Assembly: GCA_050945815.1 (NCBI GenBank)
Contig: JBMNTQ010000110.1
Span: 1 to 7,093, forward strand
Reading direction: 5' to 3'
From: JBMNTQ01 sp050945815
GTDB taxonomy: Bacteria > Bacillota > Clostridia > Christensenellales > JBMNTQ01
DNA length: 7,093 bases
Below, piece after piece: positions 6,866 to 7,093 of the stretch. The number at the start of each line of letters is the position of its first letter. Position 1 is the first letter of the stretch. Made by a program: the position numbers and the translations under genes. Under the pieces are notes generated by a model. That model was not told where the DNA came from, made no database searches, and saw only the letters and a list, made by a program, of their open reading frames with translations.

Positions 6866-7093
6866 ATGTTGCAGCAGGAATTTTTACCGGTATGCCGGGA
6901 AGATATGGAAGCGCGGGGATGGGACAGGCCGGACTTTGTTTTGGTTACGGGGGATGCCTATGTGGACCATCCTTCTTTTGCGAATGGGCTGCTGGGGCGT
7001 TTGCTGGAGGAGGAGGGCTATCGTATGGCCATTCTGCCGCAACCTAATTGGCGCAGCAAGCAGGCTTTTTTAGAATATCCTCGGCCGAAATAT
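6866..7093 (+). CDS. ygiQ: YgiQ family radical SAM protein, N-terminal 76 residues (3'-truncated by window edge)
   Basis: The frame opens at ATG 6866 and is still open at the window end, giving 76 residues. Visible family features are FLPVCREDMEARGWDRPDF (residues 6-24), then VLVTGDAYVDHPSF (25-38), then GRLLEEEGYRMAILPQPNW (43-61). This is the characteristic start of YgiQ-type proteins, which carry an N-terminal domain before the radical SAM core. The family is usually 600-740 residues, so only about a tenth is in view. The iron-sulfur CxxxCxxC motif would lie well outside the window and cannot be checked. The in-frame TGA at 6848 limits the start to TTG 6851 or ATG 6866; the ATG is preferred because its product begins just ahead of the conserved FLP segment. 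The precise biochemical role of YgiQ is not established to my knowledge. The gene is co-directional with the glucan synthase, 83 bases downstream, and may share its transcript or use the promoter near 6779. Confidence 0.88.
   Translation, partial: MLQQEFLPVCREDMEARGWDRPDFVLVTGDAYVDHPSFANGLLGRLLEEEGYRMAILPQPNWRSKQAFLEYPRPKY

Noticed and set aside
6628..7047. 139-codon + strand frame bridging the synthase end and the ygiQ start
   Set aside because: It overlaps both real genes in another frame. The ygiQ frame carries clear family sequence, whereas this one is Cys/Gly/Trp-rich and featureless. The 72-codon frame at 6855-7073 fails for the same reason.

Overview
The window is almost entirely one very large gene on the + strand, followed by the start of a second gene. 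The large gene is open from the first bases to a TGA at 6780-6782. It encodes the C-terminal ~2259 residues of a cyclic beta-1,2-glucan synthase (NdvB/ChvB/Cgs type). Its real start lies left of the window. By comparison with the family's usual length (about 2800 residues), some 500-600 N-terminal residues are missing.

Layout: bases 1-~750 encode the catalytic end of the GT84 glycosyltransferase module. Bases ~790-1290 encode a cluster of membrane segments. Bases ~1390-2900 encode the glucoamylase-like/cyclising (GH189-type) module. Bases ~3030-3840 and ~4450-5250 encode two related beta-sandwich modules separated by a helical linker. Bases ~5320-6570 encode the GH94 phosphorylase-type barrel with an intact DWND catalytic motif. 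An 83-base gap (6783-6865) holds a plausible sigma-70/A promoter and a possible tiny leader ORF. At 6866 a second gene starts and runs off the right edge; its first 76 residues match the N-terminus of the YgiQ family of radical SAM proteins.

In this enzyme family one polypeptide primes and elongates a beta-1,2-glucan on the cytoplasmic face of the membrane, controls chain length by phosphorolysis (GH94) and closes the ring by transglycosylation. All the signature motifs visible here are intact, so the gene looks functional. No functional link between the synthase and YgiQ is known to me, and no ndvA/chvA-type glucan exporter is in view.

The organism is probably a moderately GC-rich anaerobic bacterium, with Clostridia/Bacillota my best guess. 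The basis is protein flavour, a cysteine-rich synthase, a G-rich coding strand and TTG-rich leucine usage. This is inference, not demonstrated. I see no mobile element, RNA gene, CRISPR array or clearly novel system; the most useful observations are fine-scale.
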